Origin: Shewanella canadensis
GTDB lineage: Bacteria; Pseudomonadota; Gammaproteobacteria; Enterobacterales; Shewanellaceae
Length of the DNA: 64,000 nt
NCBI RefSeq assembly: GCF_003966225.1
Contig: NZ_RXNU01000018.1
Location: 1 to 64,000 of the forward strand
Direction of reading: 5' to 3'
Below are positions 43,883-52,679 of the stretch, piece by piece. Numbering within the stretch: the first letter of the stretch is position 1; each line of letters begins with the position of its first letter. The translations under genes and the position numbers were made by a program. Under the pieces are notes generated by a model, which was not told the DNA's origin, searched no databases, and was given only the letters and a program-made list of their open reading frames with translations.

Positions 43883-45517
43883 TTATCGGGGATTGAGTTC
43901 GACCAAAGCCGATTTTTCCTGTTTAGCCGATACCGCGGGGGCCAACTTTACCGAGGCTAAGACAGTTCGATAATCTATTTTAGGGTTTTCCCGGCTAAAT
44001 GCGCTGGCTTGCAGCTCTGCAATCACGGTATGAAGCGCAGGGGATAAGTGAGATATCTCATTTAAGGTCATGGTTTGGGCATATTGCTCGGTAAAATAGG
44101 CTTGAAGAGCGGAGAGTACTTTACCCGCTTTCTCCTCTTCACAGGCCTGTTTGATACGTTCATAGCTACTCGATTGCTTAGGTTGCACTGCTGCAACTTG
44201 TACACGCTCATTACCAGCACGAGAATTGTGGGAAAGGGCCCGGCGCCAAAGTATGAGTGTTACTAACCAAAGTAGCGCAAAAAACAGTGTTAACCAGGGC
44301 CATATACCTGAGGTTGTCGAACCACGGGTTTCGGCAGAGAGGCTCGGTAACTCATTTTCGACATTAGCACTTCCCGTGATAAGGATGGTCCTCGCAGGAA
44401 GTTTAGCGACCTCTTGTTTTTTCGTATGCGGGTTCCACCATGGCACACTAATCTCTGGCAGTGTGTAACTACCGGCTTTCGTCGGAACTATTGCTAAGGT
44501 CTGTGTCAGTTGAGAGACTATTTTTTTATCACGAACAAAAGACTGTCTTTGAGCCTTTTCCGGATAGGTTTTAAGTTCGCTTGGTACCTTTATATCGAGT
44601 TCTGGCAGACTTGTTTCGTCGGTATTCACCGCTAAAAGCGAAATGGTACGCGTGATTGGAGAGCCGAGCTCGTAGCTGTCTTCTTGTGTCCAGTCTTCGT
44701 TTAATGCGACAAGATCTGAGACTAACCAGTTACCATTAAATTCAATTGGGATCGGGTTGATCAAGATGATTGATTTAGTGGCTTTGGCTTGCATCGGTTT
44801 ACTTTCATTGAAAGAAAACATACCGCCTCGTCTCGATGATTGAACGACAACGTCACCTGAGAAATTTGCTCCCTCAATGGTTAACTCACCAGGCAGGTCG
44901 GCGATAATGCCATAGGTTCTCTCTATGACTCTGTAGCGCCGTCCATTGACGATTTCAGTGGTATCGGTATCTTCGCCAAGTTGCTTAATCTGTGCGCCAT
45001 CTATCGCCGGTGCGCTCAGTACTCCGCGCTGAAGGTCAACCGCCAGAAAGAGCTTAACCTTGTAGGTGATCAGTTGGCCGACATAGGCTTCCTCGGTCGA
45101 TAAACTGGTACGAATAAAGAGGCTTTGCATCTGTTGTGTTTGGCTGCCGACGGGCACTACGGTTAAACTAATCGGCGCAGAGCTCACCCCATCGATAGTG
45201 AAGGGCGGAATGAGAATGTTGCCGGAACGCTTTGGGGCCAATAGTACTTGCCAGCGAGTGAGTCTCTGAGTATCAAAATTGACGATCTGTGTACTGCGGC
45301 TCACACTGGTTCTGCCCACGATAAAATCATGGAGTAGTGCAGAGGTATCGAGCTTTCCTGTGCTGATGTCGTCATCGGCATTTATCGTTAGAACCAGATA
45401 TTCCCCCTCTACGGCAGGATTTCTATCCACAGAGGTTTCAATTTTGCTGATGGCAAAGCTTGGGAATGAGAACGACAGCGTTAATAGTGCCGCAATAAAG
45501 AGTTGTCGTATTAACAC
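43883..45517 (-). CDS. batD: BatD-like protein
   Basis: This 544-residue protein has a signal peptide (MLIRQLFIAALLTLSFSF, cleavage near FA), a long periplasmic beta-rich region with the BatD opening ISKIETSVDRNPAVEGEYL, and one membrane helix near WPWLTLFFALLWLVTLILW. A short cytoplasmic tail follows. It is the last gene in the MoxR/Bat operon. Bat proteins are linked to stress and aerotolerance in other bacteria, but the mechanism is unsettled. Confidence 0.85.
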   Translation of the reverse strand: MLIRQLFIAALLTLSFSFPSFAISKIETSVDRNPAVEGEYLVLTINADDDISTGKLDTSALLHDFIVGRTSVSRSTQIVNFDTQRLTRWQVLLAPKRSGNILIPPFTIDGVSSAPISLTVVPVGSQTQQMQSLFIRTSLSTEEAYVGQLITYKVKLFLAVDLQRGVLSAPAIDGAQIKQLGEDTDTTEIVNGRRYRVIERTYGIIADLPGELTIEGANFSGDVVVQSSRRGGMFSFNESKPMQAKATKSIILINPIPIEFNGNWLVSDLVALNEDWTQEDSYELGSPITRTISLLAVNTDETSLPELDIKVPSELKTYPEKAQRQSFVRDKKIVSQLTQTLAIVPTKAGSYTLPEISVPWWNPHTKKQEVAKLPARTILITGSANVENELPSLSAETRGSTTSGIWPWLTLFFALLWLVTLILWRRALSHNSRAGNERVQVAAVQPKQSSSYERIKQACEEEKAGKVLSALQAYFTEQYAQTMTLNEISHLSPALHTVIAELQASAFSRENPKIDYRTVLASVKLAPAVSAKQEKSALVELNPR

Positions 45518-45599
45518 GATTCGAGATCCTTTAAAGAATAATTTTGCTTAAAGTCGTTTTGATTTGCCAATTTTACAAAACATGGCTGGTTGAAGATCT

Positions 45600-47528
45600 T
45601 TACCATTGTTCTTGTTCCTGCGAAGCCATGCCTTGTCTGCGACGTTTCTGATATTCAAGCTGCATTTTATTGCGAAGCAAAACTTGGGGGTCGTCGGCTA
45701 ACGCTCTTAATGCACGCTCCATCTCAGGTGGAAGTTCATCCTGAGTTTGCGCCTGTTGAGCTGCCGTTGTTTTACCGGTAGATGGTTCTTGGGCTTCTTC
45801 GTTCATTTCAGCTTGGGCAGCTTTAGATTGTTCCTTTTCGGCACTTTCACCGTTTTGTTCTACCGAGTCAGATGATTGCTGAGCATCTTCACCTTCGGGC
45901 TTTTCAGCCTCTTTCTTGTCGGGATCGGCCTGCATTTCAGATTCATTACTCTTTTCCTGCGAAGCGGGGTCTGAAGCTTGTTTCTCTTGAGCCGATTGCT
46001 CGTCTTGATTAGCGTCGTTACTTTGCTCTGAGTTTTCATCTTGCCCGGATTCGTTCTCCTGCTCAGAGCCATCCCCCTTATCAGAACCTTTCTCCTGTTT
46101 CGACTCTTTCTCTTTGTCTGAGTTCTCATCTTTGTCAGAGGGATCTCCCTGACCGGAGTCTTCATCCTGTTCCGATGACTTCTGCTTCTGTTCTTCTAAC
46201 TTTTTAGCTAACTCTAAGTTCTCATGTGCATCTTTAAGCTCAGGATTTTTTTTGAGGGCACGCTCGTATCGTTTGATGGCTTCGTCATATTTACCCTGTT
46301 GCATCAAGCTATTTCCTTGATTATAAAGGCCTGTTGCACTCTCATCTTGTTCAAATAGGGCTAAGGCTTCATCATAATCGCCCGCCTTGTAGCGCGCACT
46401 GGCTTGCCATTGAGGGTCACTGAACTTCTCTGACGCACCTTGATATTCCTGAGCCTGATAGGCCTCCATACCCTGTTGATTCTTAGTTTGCCATACATCG
46501 TCCCAGCTTGATGCCATGGCTGGGGTTGGTTGATAGATAATGCAGACGAGTGCGACGCCAACTAATCCGTGCCTGAAACTTAGCAGAACAGGAATAAGCA
46601 GTAATAGCGCAATGAAGGGGCCGGCATCTTGCCAGATCTCACCATCGAGCTCTGTTGCTTTCGTCTCGCCAGTGGTGGAAAGCCAGGTAAGCAGTTGCTG
46701 TAGATCTTGACCATCGGTACGAAAGGGGATCAGTATGCCATCGGTCTCTTGAGCGAGTTCATTGAGCTGCAGATAGTTTGTTTTCGCGACAACCACCTGA
46801 TTAGCATTATCCCGAAGTAACTGGCCATCGGGTAACCGGATAGGAGAGCCTTGCTCGCTTCCAAACGCTAAGATCCCGAGTCGATATTGGGTGCCTTTAA
46901 GGACTTTCTTGGCTTCATTGAGCTGCCGTGGAGGTATACCGTCCGATAGCAGTAGAATATCACCGCCAATGTGGCCACCTTGAGCCAGCAGATTTTTGCT
47001 TTGCTCTAATGCAGCGACGAGGTTTGAGCCCCTCGACGGCATAATATCCGGCGAGAGGGTCGGTAAGAGATTGAGCAAGGTTGATCTGTCACGGGTTAGC
47101 GGACTGATGGTGTAGGCATCGCCCGCATAAGCGAGGAGTCCGGTTTCACCCTCGGTTAGCTCACCGATAAGATCGGTTGCCTTAAACTTAGCTTGAGACA
47201 GTCGGTTAGGCGCTTGATCCGTCGCGTACATCGACAGTGACATATCCATGACGATCACTCGCCCCTGAGTGGCTTCAAACACAGGGAGTGATTGTTGAGT
47301 AAAGGCGGGTCCGGAAAGGGCAAAAACCGCGATCAACCAGCTAACCGCCAGATACGAGAGTGAGGGACGCTTAACATCTTTTGTTTTTGTTACCAGTAAT
47401 GCCGCCAAATGCGGAGATATATATCGATTCCAGGTCGAGTTTTCCTGTTCGGTTCGCCATAAAAGCCACATGATTATCACGAGTGGAAGCAGGGCAAGGA
47501 ACCATTCCGGGCGTAAGAAATGTAACAT
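45600..47528 (-). CDS. batB: BatB/BatC fusion: VWA and TPR domain protein
   Basis: This 642-residue inner-membrane protein joins two Bat functions. The N-terminal part has two membrane helices and a von Willebrand A domain with MIDAS motif DMSLS (Asp95, Ser97, Ser99). A third helix near 310-340 leads to a TPR segment (about 385-445, GLYNQGNSLMQQGKYDEAIKRY then ALKKNPELKDA). The last 170 residues are strongly low complexity, rich in Glu, Gln, Ser, Asp and Lys. The BatC-like TPR is thus fused rather than separate. It starts 2 bases after batA ends. Confidence 0.88.
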   Translation of the reverse strand: MLHFLRPEWFLALLPLVIIMWLLWRTEQENSTWNRYISPHLAALLVTKTKDVKRPSLSYLAVSWLIAVFALSGPAFTQQSLPVFEATQGRVIVMDMSLSMYATDQAPNRLSQAKFKATDLIGELTEGETGLLAYAGDAYTISPLTRDRSTLLNLLPTLSPDIMPSRGSNLVAALEQSKNLLAQGGHIGGDILLLSDGIPPRQLNEAKKVLKGTQYRLGILAFGSEQGSPIRLPDGQLLRDNANQVVVAKTNYLQLNELAQETDGILIPFRTDGQDLQQLLTWLSTTGETKATELDGEIWQDAGPFIALLLLIPVLLSFRHGLVGVALVCIIYQPTPAMASSWDDVWQTKNQQGMEAYQAQEYQGASEKFSDPQWQASARYKAGDYDEALALFEQDESATGLYNQGNSLMQQGKYDEAIKRYERALKKNPELKDAHENLELAKKLEEQKQKSSEQDEDSGQGDPSDKDENSDKEKESKQEKGSDKGDGSEQENESGQDENSEQSNDANQDEQSAQEKQASDPASQEKSNESEMQADPDKKEAEKPEGEDAQQSSDSVEQNGESAEKEQSKAAQAEMNEEAQEPSTGKTTAAQQAQTQDELPPEMERALRALADDPQVLLRNKMQLEYQKRRRQGMASQEQEQW

Positions 47529-47530
47529 GT

Positions 47531-48523
47531 TTAGCGTTTACCCCATCTGATGCTGAGTCGTTTAAAGAGTGAGAGTTGCGATAAGGCCATCAAAAAACTG
47601 ATAAGTAGAGCCGTAGCAAGTGGGAGGTAAAAAAGCTCCGATTGAGGTCGGTAACTGAGTTGATCCCGACTGATAGGTTCAAGCTTATCTATCTCTTGAT
47701 ATATCGACTCCAGCTCTTGTGCATTTCGGGCTCGAAAATAAAGACCGCCGGTGGTTTGTGCCAGTGCGGTGAGCTGGGTTTCGTCGAGATCCATCGAGGG
47801 ATTGACTCGCTCCTTGCCAAATAGGGTGCGTCTCTCCATCACTTCAGCGCCGACACCGATGGAGTATATTTTGACCCCTCTCTTGGCTGCGATGGCCGCC
47901 GCCTGTTCCGGCGAGATGGAGCCAGAGTTGTTTGAACCATCGGTCAGTAATACTAATATGCGGTTACTCTCATCGACCCTATCGAATCGCTTTACGGCTA
48001 AGGCGATAGCCTCACCTATGGCGGTCTGTTTACCGACCAGCCCTATTTGTGCCTCTTTTAAAAATTGGGCCACGGAGCGCCGGTCTTGAGTGAGAGGCGC
48101 TTGCAGATAGGCGTGATCGGCAAAAAGAATTAAGCCTAATTTGTCACCCTTACGACGTTCAATAAAGTCGCTGACAACGGCTTGGATCATAGTGAAACGA
48201 TCGACCGTTTTTCCATCGAGCACCATGTCTTCAATTTGCATACTGCCGGAGAGATCGACCGCCATCATCAAATCGCGCCCTTTACTTGGAAGCTCTATTG
48301 GTTCCCCCATCCATAAAGGACGGGCGACGGCGATGACTAGCAATACCCAAATAAGCCAATGCATTTTACGTGATCTGGCTTGTTGCTCTATCTGCTGGGT
48401 GCCATTTTGAGCAATACCCGGCAGATGCAGGTGTCCGCTGACCTCCACCTCTTGCTGTTTTTTACGAAAAATAAGCGGTAGTGGCAGAAGTAGTAAAAGC
48501 CATGCCCATGCGAGAGTCAGCAT
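47531..48523 (-). CDS. batA: BatA-like VWA domain membrane protein
   Basis: This 330-residue protein has an N-terminal membrane helix pair (WAWLLLLLPLPLIF and MHWLIWVLLVIAVA) around a short cytoplasmic loop. A von Willebrand A domain with intact MIDAS DLSGS (Asp90, Ser92, Ser94) follows, and a C-terminal helix (FYLPLATALLISFLM). The metal site suggests protein-protein contacts regulated by the MoxR ATPase. It overlaps the DUF4381 gene by 7 bases. Confidence 0.9.
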   Translation of the reverse strand: MLTLAWAWLLLLLPLPLIFRKKQQEVEVSGHLHLPGIAQNGTQQIEQQARSRKMHWLIWVLLVIAVARPLWMGEPIELPSKGRDLMMAVDLSGSMQIEDMVLDGKTVDRFTMIQAVVSDFIERRKGDKLGLILFADHAYLQAPLTQDRRSVAQFLKEAQIGLVGKQTAIGEAIALAVKRFDRVDESNRILVLLTDGSNNSGSISPEQAAAIAAKRGVKIYSIGVGAEVMERRTLFGKERVNPSMDLDETQLTALAQTTGGLYFRARNAQELESIYQEIDKLEPISRDQLSYRPQSELFYLPLATALLISFLMALSQLSLFKRLSIRWGKR

Positions 48524-49035
48524 TTGTGCTCCTCGGTATTTGTTTGGGGGCTATTTACCGGATTCATCTTGATGGGTAACGCTTCTTTAAGCCATTGGTG
48601 AGCTAAGGTCTTCAGAACCGGGCCCTCTCCACTGGCTAAACCTTCTCTTTGATAACGTTTATCGAGTAATACCTGCAGTTGTGGATCAGGCTGTTTAACT
48701 TGAGTATTCATCCAGCGATGCCAAGTCTCTCCCTCGAGTCCTGCAACTTGTTCACGGGGGAGGTAGCTCATAGCAGCCCGTTTAATCAAGGTATTAACGT
48801 GTGAAGATAGCTCTCGATGGTTTGGATCCAGCTCTTTGAGCTCAGCTATCACGATACGCTTGGGTGCAGCGTATAAACGTCGGCGTTTGGCTAGATAGAA
48901 AATGACAGTAATCGCCATTATTATCAGACCCAGTGTGACCCAATAGCCATAAGCGATAGGCCATGAGGCGATGACTTCAGGTGTCTGAATATCTTTCAGA
49001 GACGCTAAGGCTGGGTTTGTTGTTGCTTCCATCAC
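48517..49035 (-). CDS. DUF4381 family membrane protein
   Basis: This 172-residue protein has one membrane helix (WVTLGLIIMAITVIFYLA) and a cytoplasmic part with the YLPREQVAGLEGETWHRWM sequence typical of DUF4381. It is a regular member of MoxR/Bat operons between DUF58 and batA. Its gene overlaps both neighbours by a few bases, which indicates translational coupling. The biochemical role is unknown. Confidence 0.82.
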   Translation of the reverse strand: MMEATTNPALASLKDIQTPEVIASWPIAYGYWVTLGLIIMAITVIFYLAKRRRLYAAPKRIVIAELKELDPNHRELSSHVNTLIKRAAMSYLPREQVAGLEGETWHRWMNTQVKQPDPQLQVLLDKRYQREGLASGEGPVLKTLAHQWLKEALPIKMNPVNSPQTNTEEHKC

Positions 49036-49961
49036 CTTAATGCCCCTATTTGATTATTTAGTGTCTCTCCCGCCTCTATGACTCGGGTTTGAACATTCAG
49101 CTTTTGCATCATTTGTGTAAATTGCTGTTGAGAATCGAGTTGTTTCTTTAGCCAGGCATCATAGCCGCCGCGATTGAGTGTTAGCTCTTTATTGCCTTCC
49201 TTGACCGGTAATTGGAATTGCTTTGGCAATGCCAGTGTACCTTGTCTGAGGGGGTCTGTGATTAAGAATGCCCCCATATCGCAATGACGTTTAAGATCCG
49301 ATAATGGCGCGAGGCAAGCATCATTAAAATTACTGCCATCACTGATTATCCAGATCAGAGAGCCGGGTTTCGCTATCCGCCTTAACCGCTGACAGGCCTT
49401 GAATATATGTTCGGGTTCACTTTGGTGCTCAGATATCTGACTGAGTTGTTTTTTATGCAGGGATTCTATGCCAGAGATCAGCTGTAAGATCCCTTGCTGA
49501 CGACTTCTTGGTTTTAACTCAAGATGCTCTTGCTCTGTCGCTATTAATGCACCTAATCTGTCACCGTGAAAAATGGCACTCCAACCTAAGGTGGTGGCTA
49601 AATGCGCCGCCTGAACGGACTGGAGCAGTAAGCTTGAGCCAAAATAGAGGCTGTGACTGAGATCGAGCAGGATTAAAATCGGCCGCTCTCTCTCCTCTAC
49701 AAATAACTTAGTGTGCGCCTTCCCCGTTCTGGCGGTCACTCGCCAGTCGATGGTACGGACATCATCACCGGCTTGATAGTGACGCACCTCGGCAAACTCC
49801 ATTCCGCGACCTTTTATCAGGCTAGCTCTGTCACCGGAGAGACTTGCACGCGCCTTGGAGCGCTTCTCGGGAAGTGCTCTGGCTAGGTTCTGGCACGCTA
49901 AAAGTTCTTTTTGAGTGAGATTTACCCCATCGGCAAAAAGAGGCAACGCTTTTTCTGCCAT
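49032..49961 (-). CDS. DUF58 domain protein
   Basis: This 309-residue cytoplasmic protein has the DUF58 signature (FAEVRHYQAGDDVRTIDWRV) and a VWA-like segment with a MIDAS-like DLSHS in LILLDLSHSLYFG. It works with MoxR ATPases, probably as a client or adaptor. It starts at the base before the moxR stop region ends, with no gap, and overlaps DUF4381 by 4 bases. Confidence 0.88.
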   Translation of the reverse strand: MAEKALPLFADGVNLTQKELLACQNLARALPEKRSKARASLSGDRASLIKGRGMEFAEVRHYQAGDDVRTIDWRVTARTGKAHTKLFVEERERPILILLDLSHSLYFGSSLLLQSVQAAHLATTLGWSAIFHGDRLGALIATEQEHLELKPRSRQQGILQLISGIESLHKKQLSQISEHQSEPEHIFKACQRLRRIAKPGSLIWIISDGSNFNDACLAPLSDLKRHCDMGAFLITDPLRQGTLALPKQFQLPVKEGNKELTLNRGGYDAWLKKQLDSQQQFTQMMQKLNVQTRVIEAGETLNNQIGALR

Positions 49962-50918
49962 TTATGGTACCGCTACTTGAGAAAGGATATGACTAATGAC
50001 CTGATCGCGACTCACGCCTTCGGCTTGGGCTTGATAGCTCAGCAGTAATCTGTGTCTTAATACGTTAGGCGCCACTGCCTGAATGTCTTCGGGTGAGACA
50101 AAGTCTCGCTCATTGAGCCAAGCGCGTGCTCGGGCACAACGTTCCAGTGACAATGTTGCTCGCGGGCTCACGCCATATTCGAGCCATTTTGCCAGGTCAT
50201 CGCTGTATCGTTCGGGTTGACGAGTTGCCATCACGATATCGACGATATATTTTTCCAGAGGCTCAGCAAGGTAGATCTCGAGTGACTCTTCGCGGGCTTC
50301 GAATATATCTTTTTGAATAATGGGTTCGACAGAAGGTGCTGCTTGTTTCAATGCTTCTTTGCGTGACATCCGCATGATTTCGAACTCGGTTTCAGCACTA
50401 GGGTAATCCAGATTTAAGTGCATTAAGAATCTGTCGAGTTGTGCTTCCGGTAAGGGGTAGGTTCCCTCATTCTCTAATGGGTTCTGGGTTGCCATAACGA
50501 GAAACATCTCAGGTAATGGATAACTGTTCTTGCCAACGGTAACTTGGCCTTCGCCCATGGCTTCCAGCAGCGCCGATTGTACTTTTGCCGGTGCTCGGTT
50601 GATCTCATCCGCCAGGATCAGGTTATGAAAAATCGGGCCCGCTTCAAATTCAAATGTTCCAGTTTGTGCGCGATAGATATCGGTACCGGTGAGATCGGCT
50701 GGCAATAGGTCGGGAGTAAATTGAATACGGTGAAAATCCCCTTCGACACCGTCACACAGGGCTTTGACTGCACGAGTTTTAGCTAGACCTGGTGGTCCCT
50801 CTACGAGCAGATGTCCATCTGCAATCAAGGCTATTAGCAGGTTTTCGGTCAGGACGGGTTGTCCTAAAATGACCTTATTCAGGTATTCGCGTAACGCGTG
50901 AAATCGACTCAAAGGCAT
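49962..50918 (-). CDS. MoxR family AAA+ ATPase
   Basis: This 318-residue chaperone-like ATPase has Walker A (GPPGLAKT), Walker B (LILADEIN) and the sensor region MATQNPLENEGTYPLPEAQLD. It leads the Bat operon and probably remodels or loads the VWA proteins encoded downstream. The upstream region has a 7-bp inverted repeat at 51011-51031 that may regulate the operon. Confidence 0.93.
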   Translation of the reverse strand: MPLSRFHALREYLNKVILGQPVLTENLLIALIADGHLLVEGPPGLAKTRAVKALCDGVEGDFHRIQFTPDLLPADLTGTDIYRAQTGTFEFEAGPIFHNLILADEINRAPAKVQSALLEAMGEGQVTVGKNSYPLPEMFLVMATQNPLENEGTYPLPEAQLDRFLMHLNLDYPSAETEFEIMRMSRKEALKQAAPSVEPIIQKDIFEAREESLEIYLAEPLEKYIVDIVMATRQPERYSDDLAKWLEYGVSPRATLSLERCARARAWLNERDFVSPEDIQAVAPNVLRHRLLLSYQAQAEGVSRDQVISHILSQVAVP

Positions 50919-51010
50919 GATGCTACTCGGTTAATTTGGGTTAGTTTAGGGTCGTTTGGGTATAGACCATAGATATGGTAAAAAATTCCAATAGGGTTTG
51001 GCTAGTGCCA

Positions 51011-51031
51011 ATTCTCATCTTTGGTGAGAAT
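51011..51031. promoter_or_regulatory. Inverted repeat upstream of the moxR/bat operon
   Basis: ATTCTCA (51011-51017) and TGAGAAT (51025-51031) are exact reverse complements with a 7-nt spacer, about 95 bases before moxR. It could be an operator or leader hairpin. Confidence 0.4.
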
Positions 51032-51183
51032 ATTGCCCTTTCATTATGCTTAATCCTGCTCTCTATTGAATGTTATAGCTAATTTGTGACTGGTAATATG
51101 CATAGTTATCAATAATAAAATCAAAATTTTCTTCATGAAACATTGTTCACAAAGGGTTTTCCCGATTTATTTTGACTAAAAAC

Positions 51184-51197
51184 CAAACAACTGTTTA
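51184..51197. promoter_or_regulatory. Candidate PsrA operator of fadIJ
   Basis: CAAACAACTGTTTA matches the PsrA pattern (G/C)AAACn2-4GTTT(G/C) except the final base. Confidence 0.45.
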
Positions 51198-51235
51198 AAA
51201 CTTGACTATAAGAAGTTAGAATCAGATCACACTTT

Positions 51236-51252
51236 GATGGTCAGACCTGTTA
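51236..51252. promoter_or_regulatory. FadR operator of fadIJ
   Basis: GATGGTCAGACCTGTTA matches the FadR consensus TGGTCnGACCTGTT through the central 14 bases, about 110 bases before fadI. FadR would repress beta-oxidation in the absence of long-chain acyl-CoA. Confidence 0.7.
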
Positions 51253-51363
51253 TTAGAGGTACAGTCGGACTGATTAATAGTAGGTGTCTACATAAGCAAT
51301 GCGGTAAGGAAATAATATCGCCTCTCGCTAAAGTAAGCGGGACGTATAATAAGAGGGTGACAA

Positions 51364-52674
51364 ATGAGTGATAGACAACAGGTAACGAATGCTAGAGGCG
51401 ATCGTATTGCCATTGTAACGGGATTAAGAACCCCCTTTGCAAAACAAGCTACGGCATTTCATGGTGTATCGGCGTTAGATATGGGCAAGATGGTCGTTAA
51501 TGAAATGCTATCTCGTTCTGAACTGGACCCAAAACAGATTGAACAATTAGTTTATGGTCAAGTGGTGCTGATGCCTGCCGCCCCTAATATTGCTCGTGAG
51601 ATTGTACTTGGTACCGGGATGGATGTCGCGACTGACGCCTATAGTGTTACCCGAGCCTGTGCCACCAGTTTTCAATCGACGGTGAATGTTGCAGAATCTA
51701 TTATGACGGGGAATATCGAAATTGGTATTGCCGGTGGTGCCGATTCATCTTCAGTTGTCCCTATTGGCGTTTCAAAGAAATTGGCTCATGCCTTGATCGA
51801 TCTCAATAAAGCCCGCTCATTTGGTCAAAAGCTGGCTATTATCCGCCGTTTAGGCTTAAAAGATCTGTTACCCGTGCCCCCGGCAGTTGCCGAATTTTCC
51901 ACGGGTCTCTCTATGGGACAAACCGCAGAGCAGATGGCAAAAACCTACAACATCAGCCGCGCCGACCAAGATGCGTTGGCTCATCGCTCACACTCGTTGG
52001 CCACTGAGACATGGAATGCCGGTCACCTGACTGATGAGGTGATGGCGGCACATGTTCCCCCTTATAAAAGCTTTATCGATCGCGATAACAATATTCGTGA
52101 AAATTCAACGATAGAATCTTACGCCAAATTGAGACCCGCGTTCGACCGTAAGCACGGCACTGTGACCGCGGCGACGAGTACGCCACTTACCGATGGTGCA
52201 TCGGCAGTATTATTGATGAGTGAAAGCCGCGCTAAGGCATTAGGTTACGATCCTATCGGTTACATTAAAAGCTACGCATTTAGCGCCATCGATGTCTGGG
52301 AAGATATGTTAATGGGTCCATCTTATGCGACGCCATTGGCACTCAAGCGCGCCGGAATGGAACTTGAGGATCTGACTCTGATCGAAATGCATGAAGCCTT
52401 TGCTGCCCAAACACTGGCTAATATGCAGATGTTTGGCTCGAAGAAATTTGCTGCCGAAAAGTTAGGTCGTAATCGCGCGATTGGTGAAATCGATATGAGC
52501 AAGTTTAATGTGCTGGGCGGCTCACTCGCTTATGGACATCCATTCGCGGCAACAGGAACCCGATTAATCACCCAGGTGTGTCGTGAGCTTAAACGCCGCG
52601 GTGGTGGTACTGGACTAACGACGGCCTGTGCAGCAGGCGGTTTAGGCGCAGCAATGATAGTTGAAGTGGAGTAA
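51364..52674 (+). CDS. fadI: 3-ketoacyl-CoA thiolase FadI
   Basis: This 436-residue beta-oxidation thiolase is the beta subunit of the FadJI complex, and equals the E. coli FadI length. Active-site residues are visible: the nucleophile Cys in TRACATSFQS, His in YGHPFAATGTR and Cys in TTACAAGGLGAAM. A GAGGGTG ribosome site precedes the ATG. It is first in the fadIJ operon, with FadR- and PsrA-like sites upstream. Confidence 0.95.
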   Translation: MSDRQQVTNARGDRIAIVTGLRTPFAKQATAFHGVSALDMGKMVVNEMLSRSELDPKQIEQLVYGQVVLMPAAPNIAREIVLGTGMDVATDAYSVTRACATSFQSTVNVAESIMTGNIEIGIAGGADSSSVVPIGVSKKLAHALIDLNKARSFGQKLAIIRRLGLKDLLPVPPAVAEFSTGLSMGQTAEQMAKTYNISRADQDALAHRSHSLATETWNAGHLTDEVMAAHVPPYKSFIDRDNNIRENSTIESYAKLRPAFDRKHGTVTAATSTPLTDGASAVLLMSESRAKALGYDPIGYIKSYAFSAIDVWEDMLMGPSYATPLALKRAGMELEDLTLIEMHEAFAAQTLANMQMFGSKKFAAEKLGRNRAIGEIDMSKFNVLGGSLAYGHPFAATGTRLITQVCRELKRRGGGTGLTTACAAGGLGAAMIVEVE

Positions 52675-52679
52675 TAGTC

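Larger units (their letters stand above)
50919..51363. other. Divergent regulatory region between moxR and fadI
   Basis: These 445 bases hold two promoter sets. On the moxR side is an inverted repeat at 51011-51031. On the fadI side are PsrA-like (51184-51197) and FadR-like (51236-51252) sites flanking a TTGACT element at 51202-51207. No gene is visible. Confidence 0.55.
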
